Positions 59,799 to 64,000 of a stretch of DNA of 64,000 nt are shown here, in pieces. The DNA comes from Streptomyces sp. AW19M42 (GTDB lineage: Bacteria; Actinomycetota; Actinomycetes; Streptomycetales; Streptomycetaceae). The stretch covers positions 1 through 64,000 of the forward strand of contig CBRG010000077.1 in assembly GCA_000470535.1 (NCBI GenBank), read 5' to 3'. The notes below the pieces were generated by a model. That model made no database searches. It worked only from the letters and a program-made list of their open reading frames with translations, and was not told the DNA's origin. Every line of letters begins with the position of its first letter. Positions within the stretch are counted from its first letter, which is position 1. The position numbers were made by a program, and so were the translations under genes.

Positions 59799-61691
59799 TC
59801 AGCCGCAGAGGGGGTTGGTGATGGTGACGTAGACGGACTGGGTGTCGACGGGGCCCACGAGTTCATCGAGGCCGTGCAGCCGGGTCAGCATGTTGGCCTT
59901 GCAGCGCAGGCGCGGGGTTTCCAGCAGATGTGCGGGGAGCGGGGAGCCCAGCCCGCTCGCCGCTCGGAGGAACCGGCGGAAGGCGGCGAGGAGCATTTGT
60001 TCGTCAGCGAGCTGCTGGGCACCGAACGCTCCGATCAGTCCGAACACGTTGTTGATACCGAGGTAGTACGCGAAGCGTTCGTCGGTGACGGGGTCGGAGA
60101 CGAAGGTGTCGCTGACCGATCCGATGCCGGGAAGCCTGCGCTCAAGTGCCGATCGGTGTGACTCACGGAAGTAGTAGCCCTGATTGTCGCGGTAGCGGCC
60201 ACCGACCGGCCAGCCTTCGGCGTCCAGCACCACCAGGGTGTTCTGCTGATGCGCTTCGAGTGCGACACCTGCGTGCCCGTCGAGCCAGAGCACCGGCCGG
60301 ACAACCCGGTCGAGGTAGCGCAGGAACCACTCGGCGGCGACGGCGGTCGTGGTCCGTCCGGTGGCGGCGGCGAGATGGCGGACGATGCCAGCGAGGCGCG
60401 AGTGCATACCTGCCCGCTCCGGCCAGGGGCGCGGCGCGGTGAGCCCGGCGATGCAGACCGCGTCGTCGTGCCGGTCGAACGGGTTGTGACGCAGCATGAC
60501 GTCGAAGCCGTGTACCGGCTCGCCGTCCGGGGTGTCGACCGCCAGCCATGCGGGGTCCCGGACGATGTCGAAGCCGGGCTGGGCCAGGTACATCTGCGTG
60601 GCGAGCCCGCTGCGCAGCAGACGGTGGACCTCCACCCCCCGGTGGAGCTCCTTACGGAGGTTCTCACGACGGGAGTTGGTGATACGCAGGCCGAGGGAGA
60701 GCTTCAGCATGGTGTCGACGCCGGGCCGGTGCACGGTGCGCACCGACGAGGTGGGGTGCCAGCGCGCGCCGTACGGGCCGAGGTCGTGCACGAGTCCGGC
60801 GTCGAGGAGGGCAGCGACCTCGGGGCGGTTCGCCAGTTCCCGGGCCTGCCAGGGGTGCAGGGGGATGGGCGCGGTGTGCTCGGGGATTGACAGGCCCTTG
60901 GCGTGCCGGGCCACGAGTTCGGTCGCCGGCACCGGGCGGCCCTGGTCGGTCCATGCGGAGTCGGCTGCCAGTACGGATCGGTCGACAGCCATCCAGTGGA
61001 GGGGGAAGGAACCATGCAACTCGGGTGAGTAGAGGCGGGATTCGGAGTCGGAGAGGCCTTCGCGGCTCTTGGGAGAGGGGTGGAGCGGATGTCCCAGGAG
61101 CAGTGACTGCTCGGCGCGGAGGAAGAGGTCGGCCTCGGCGGGCGCGGTCGGACGGCGGCGTTGCCCGTCGATGAATACGGCGGTCCGCCGCACCGAGTCG
61201 GCCACCCTGCCCACCATGTCCGCGCCCTCGTTGTGGTCGGCCTCGCGGCCCAGGAGTGCGGCGACGGTGACGGCGTCCGCGGTGGGCGCTCCGTCGGGTG
61301 CCTGTGCCAGGACGGGGGCGCCGAAGCGGTGCCAGCCCGTGGCGGACCAGTGGCGGACGGGGACGAGGAGAGCGGTGCCGCTCGCGGGCAGCGGGATGCG
61401 CAGGGTCTCCCCCTCCGGGCGGGGGAGGTCGCATTCGCGGACCCAGCAGCGCAGCAGGTTCTCGATGCCGGCGGCATCCGCGGCCCGGAGCGGGTCCGGG
61501 TGGTCTAGGGGGTCGGCGGCCGGTGCCGGGCAGGCGGGCGTCGTCCTGGCGGCGTGCCAGTGACTGTGCGGCATCTCTTTCTGGCGCGGCACGGTCGGCG
61601 GCTCGACGGCGAGGTGGCCGGATGTTCCGGCCTCTCCTCGGTGGTGGGCGGAGGGAGGGCCGTCGGCCTCGGGCGCGGGGGTGGGGTTCAC
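59799..61691 (-). CDS. NIS siderophore synthetase (IucA/IucC family), first of two
   Basis: 630 residues from the GTG at 61691 (VNPTPAPEADGPPSAHHRGE), chosen because AGGAAAG lies seven bases before; the open frame continues upstream into the preceding gene. Signature elements include LLLGHPLHPSPKSREGLSDS, IPEHTAPIPLHPWQARELAN, TSSVRTVHRPGVDTMLKLSL and GVALEAHQQNTLVVLDAEGW. An FhuF-type end ELVGPVDTQSVYVTITNPLC follows. It should activate citrate or a citrate-amide. The gene starts 29 bases after the aminotransferase. Its substrate order relative to the other synthetase is unknown. Confidence 0.92.
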   Translation of the reverse strand: MNPTPAPEADGPPSAHHRGEAGTSGHLAVEPPTVPRQKEMPHSHWHAARTTPACPAPAADPLDHPDPLRAADAAGIENLLRCWVRECDLPRPEGETLRIPLPASGTALLVPVRHWSATGWHRFGAPVLAQAPDGAPTADAVTVAALLGREADHNEGADMVGRVADSVRRTAVFIDGQRRRPTAPAEADLFLRAEQSLLLGHPLHPSPKSREGLSDSESRLYSPELHGSFPLHWMAVDRSVLAADSAWTDQGRPVPATELVARHAKGLSIPEHTAPIPLHPWQARELANRPEVAALLDAGLVHDLGPYGARWHPTSSVRTVHRPGVDTMLKLSLGLRITNSRRENLRKELHRGVEVHRLLRSGLATQMYLAQPGFDIVRDPAWLAVDTPDGEPVHGFDVMLRHNPFDRHDDAVCIAGLTAPRPWPERAGMHSRLAGIVRHLAAATGRTTTAVAAEWFLRYLDRVVRPVLWLDGHAGVALEAHQQNTLVVLDAEGWPVGGRYRDNQGYYFRESHRSALERRLPGIGSVSDTFVSDPVTDERFAYYLGINNVFGLIGAFGAQQLADEQMLLAAFRRFLRAASGLGSPLPAHLLETPRLRCKANMLTRLHGLDELVGPVDTQSVYVTITNPLCG

Positions 61692-61720
61692 GGCGGTCTT
61701 TCCTGTGATGGTGTCCGGGG

Positions 61721-63100
61721 TCAGCGGATCGACCCGGTCGCGGTCCGTCGGTGCGGTGAGCGCTCCGCGGCTGCCATGGCATCGGCGAGGCGGTCGATGA
61801 CCGCTGTTGCCTGTTCGTCGGTGAGCGTGAGGGGAGGTAGCAGACGTACGACCGTGGAATGACGGCCGCCGAGTTCGACGATGAGCCCTCGGCGCAGGCA
61901 CTCCTGCTGGACGGCGACAGCGAGGACGGGGTCGGGCGGGGCCGCGCCCCCTGCGTCCACCGGAGCCGCCTCGGGGTCGACGAGCTCCACACCGATCATC
62001 AGGCCCCGGCCGCGGACGTCACCGATGCACGGGTGGTCCGCGGCGAGCGCTCGCAGCCTCGCCAGCATCCGGGCGCCGAGGATCCCCGCGTGCTCGGCCA
62101 GCCGGTTCTCGCGGACATGGGCGAGGGTGGCCGTGCCCGCCGCCATGGCGAGCTGGTTGCCCCGGAAGGTGCCCGCGTGGGCGCCGGGCTGCCAGGTGTC
62201 CAGTTCTGAGCGGTAGACGATGACGGCGAGCGGAAGGGAGCCGCCGATGGCCTTGGAGAGCACCATCACATCGGGAACGACCCCGCTGTGCTCGACGGCC
62301 CAGAAGGCACCGGTCCTGCCGACGCCGGTCTGGACCTCGTCAGCGATCAGCGGGATGGACCGGGACGCGGTGATGTCCCGCATCCGGCGCAGCCAGCCGT
62401 CCGGGGCGGGGTTGACGCCGCCTTCGCCCTGCACCGGTTCCAGGATCATCCCGGCCGGCGCGGGTGTTCCGCTCTTGGGGTCGTCCAGCACGGTCTCGGT
62501 CCACCGCGCGGCGATCCGAGCTCCGCGCTCGCCGCCGATTCCGAAGGGGCAGCGGTAGTCCTGCGGGAACGGGAGACGGGTCACCCGTACGTCCTCGGCG
62601 CCGCCGGACGCCGCGAGGGCGCCGGCCGTCATGCCGTGATACGCGCCGGTGAAGGCGAGCAGTCCGCTGCGCCCGGTGGCGGCGCGGACGAGTTTGAAGG
62701 CCGCCTCGACGGCGTCCGTACCGGCCGGTCCGCAGAACTGGATCCGCGCGTCGTCCGCGAACTCACGCGGCAGCGTGGCGAACAGCTCGGTGGTGAAGGC
62801 GTCCTTGACCGGGGTGGCCAGGTCGAGGACATGCAGGGGCGCACCCGAATCGAGGACCTTCTTGATCGCTTCGAGCACGACCGGGTGGTTGTGTCCGAGG
62901 GCCAACGTCCCCGCGCCGGAGAGGCAGTCGAGGTAGCGCCGGCCGTCCGCACCCTCGATGGTCAGCCCACGGGCGCGTACCGGGACGATCGGCAGCGACC
63001 TGGCGTAGGTACGGGCGGCCGACTCGCGCATCGCCTGGCGGCGCAGGATTCCCTCGTACGCCGCGGGCGGCGCCGCCGGAGCTGGTTCGGTCACGGCCAC
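61721..63100 (-). CDS. Diaminobutyrate-2-oxoglutarate aminotransferase
   Basis: 459 residues from a GTG at 63100, with GGGAGGAT about ten bases before; an internal GTG is at 63094. Class-III aminotransferase features: YLDCLSGAGTLALGHNHPVV, FTGAYHGMTAGALAASGGAE, SIPLIADEVQTGVGRTGAFW and VLSKAIGGSLPLAVIVYRSE with the PLP Lys, FRGNQLAMAAGTATL. It is like DAB aminotransferases such as RhbA and EctB that make 2,4-diaminobutyrate from aspartate semialdehyde and glutamate. Its diamine product would be decarboxylated to 1,3-diaminopropane, but the decarboxylase gene is not next to it. It is the first gene of the siderophore operon. Confidence 0.93.
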   Translation of the reverse strand: MAVTEPAPAAPPAAYEGILRRQAMRESAARTYARSLPIVPVRARGLTIEGADGRRYLDCLSGAGTLALGHNHPVVLEAIKKVLDSGAPLHVLDLATPVKDAFTTELFATLPREFADDARIQFCGPAGTDAVEAAFKLVRAATGRSGLLAFTGAYHGMTAGALAASGGAEDVRVTRLPFPQDYRCPFGIGGERGARIAARWTETVLDDPKSGTPAPAGMILEPVQGEGGVNPAPDGWLRRMRDITASRSIPLIADEVQTGVGRTGAFWAVEHSGVVPDVMVLSKAIGGSLPLAVIVYRSELDTWQPGAHAGTFRGNQLAMAAGTATLAHVRENRLAEHAGILGARMLARLRALAADHPCIGDVRGRGLMIGVELVDPEAAPVDAGGAAPPDPVLAVAVQQECLRRGLIVELGGRHSTVVRLLPPLTLTDEQATAVIDRLADAMAAAERSPHRRTATGSIR

Positions 63101-63472
63101 GGCTCTTGATCCTCCCGCTGTAACAGTTGCGTTGCACGTCAGCACGATTGCGCAGGGACGGGCGGCGGGGGTGAACTCTGTCCCTGTGTCCCCCGTTCGT
63201 ACCAACGACGCCGGACGCGGAGGATCACGGGTAAATCCGAAGATCCTTGCGGTCCGGAACCATGCCCCTGCCGTACACCGTCAACACCGGCACCGGCATA
63301 GTGGGGGACCGCGCCGAGCACCGGGGACAGCTCCCCGGTGGCCCTAGCACCACCGGAGCAGACCCGGAACGCGAACCGGGACGGGGCCGGTGTGCTGTGA
63401 GGAAGTGCGGTGCGCCGTACAGAGGTAGCAGTACAGAAGTGTTGAGTTACGAAGTCCCAGGGGGATCACCAG
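63101..63472. promoter_or_regulatory. Divergent control region of the siderophore operon, with a hairpin
   Basis: I see no iron box like TTAGGTTAGGCTAACCTAA in this 372-base gap. It contains an inverted repeat CACCGGGGA/TCCCCGGTG at 63319-63340 and the promoter of the divergent lipoprotein gene. There is no coding sequence in it. Confidence 0.4.
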
Positions 63473-64000
63473 ATGCGACTCATTCGACCAGCAGCCACCG
63501 CACGCCGCGGGGGGAGCGCCCGCCGCCCCTCTCCCGTGCTCGCCACCGCGGCGTTCGCCGCCGTCCTCGCACTGACCGCGACCGCCTGCGGGCCGGACGA
63601 CGACAGTGCGAATGCCGAGCCGAGCGCCAGCTCCGCGGGCCAGACGTCAGACAACAAGATCACCGTTCCCGACGATCTGAAGGACCGGCTCAAGGAGCAC
63701 GGGATCGACCTCAGCCAGTGGAAGAACGGCGAGTGGAAGAACTGGGACAGGGACAAGTGGCTGCGTGAGGCCAAGGACTTCATCAATCCGATCATCGCGG
63801 GCCTCTGGGACCCGGACCGGATGCGGGACGCCGACAAGACACCCGAGAAGCCCGTCGACAACGACATCTCGGGTGACGAGGGGGTGACCGACCCGACCCC
63901 GGCGCCGGTCCGGGCCGTGGGCGTGAAGACGCCGTTCCACGCCAACGCCGCCGAGTCCGGGAAGCTGTTCTTCGACGGCCCCGAGGGTTCCATGGTCTGT
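63473..64000 (+). CDS. Secreted lipoprotein, probable trypsin-like peptidase (3' end beyond window)
   Basis: The first 176 codons are present. A signal sequence with a lipobox (VLALTATACGPDDD) predicts lipid anchoring. A hydrophilic, acidic linker (SANAEPSASSAGQTSDNKIT) precedes a folded region with repeated Trp/Lys: HGIDLSQWKNGEWKNWDRDK and WLREAKDFINPIIAGLWDPD. The last visible part (VKTPFHANAAESGKLFFDGP then EGSMVC) resembles the start of actinobacterial trypsin-like S1 domains in which Cys precedes the His-bearing TAGHC motif, but the catalytic residues lie outside the window. The peptidase call is inference. It is divergent from the siderophore operon. Confidence 0.7.
   Translation, partial: MRLIRPAATARRGGSARRPSPVLATAAFAAVLALTATACGPDDDSANAEPSASSAGQTSDNKITVPDDLKDRLKEHGIDLSQWKNGEWKNWDRDKWLREAKDFINPIIAGLWDPDRMRDADKTPEKPVDNDISGDEGVTDPTPAPVRAVGVKTPFHANAAESGKLFFDGPEGSMVC

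Overview
The window is high-GC actinobacterial DNA and almost certainly a Streptomyces chromosome. It carries the principal sigma factor gene hrdB directly upstream of the sporulation regulator whiH, then rnhB, and the linked group nrdJ-nrdR / lexA / dinG followed by an NIS siderophore operon. GTG starts, ATGA/GTGA overlaps and long perfect hairpins between genes are abundant. No rRNA, tRNA, CRISPR array or known riboswitch was recognised.

Left part (1-19.3 kb), mostly core: a divergent citrate synthase pair (one with an N-terminal HTH), a MalR/Reg1-like LacI regulator, a 212-bp hairpin-rich repeat, an acetate-type sodium:solute symporter broken by a one-base frameshift with its DUF485 partner, a translationally coupled membrane protein/histidine kinase/response regulator operon, a type IIA topoisomerase B subunit, a DUF7455 zinc protein, a secreted trypsin-like protease, hrdB, whiH, an ABC ATPase-permease fusion, a Nudix-HTH (NrtR-type) regulator and a DUF4192 protein.

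19.3-26.4 kb is a scar. A recQ-type helicase gene on the + strand, divergent from the DUF4192 gene, survives only as a 5' stub (19.4 kb) and a decayed 3' half (25.5-26.2 kb). Between them lie an ArsR/AHSA1/DinB operon with tandem operators, several gene fragments, and an intact recQ-phosphoribosyltransferase fusion in the opposite orientation. A perfect palindrome made of two consensus DnaA boxes sits at the left edge.

26.4-36.4 kb returns to chromosomal genes: two conserved hypotheticals, rnhB, a TetR/MFS efflux pair with twin operators, a DUF4173 membrane protein, ADP-ribosylglycohydrolase, histidine phosphatase, DUF4937 and TerD-family genes. 36.5-39.9 kb is a mobile-element graveyard: remains of a tyrosine recombinase (nucleophile Tyr changed to Cys), its HTH partner, a zinc-ribbon protein, and a dead IS1380-family transposase.

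40.3-49.9 kb is an accessory operon in which a conservon-type NIT-domain histidine kinase and a Roadblock protein run straight into a branched-chain-type ABC importer whose two permeases are fused; a convergent FAD monooxygenase and an MMPL remnant follow. 49.9-57 kb is core DNA metabolism: B12-dependent ribonucleotide reductase, NrdR with paired boxes, LexA with its SOS box, and a DinG-like helicase. 57-63.1 kb is a four-gene siderophore operon (aminotransferase, two IucA/IucC synthetases, one acetyltransferase) resembling rhizobactin/schizokinen clusters but lacking the decarboxylase and N-hydroxylase. The window ends inside a secreted lipoprotein gene.
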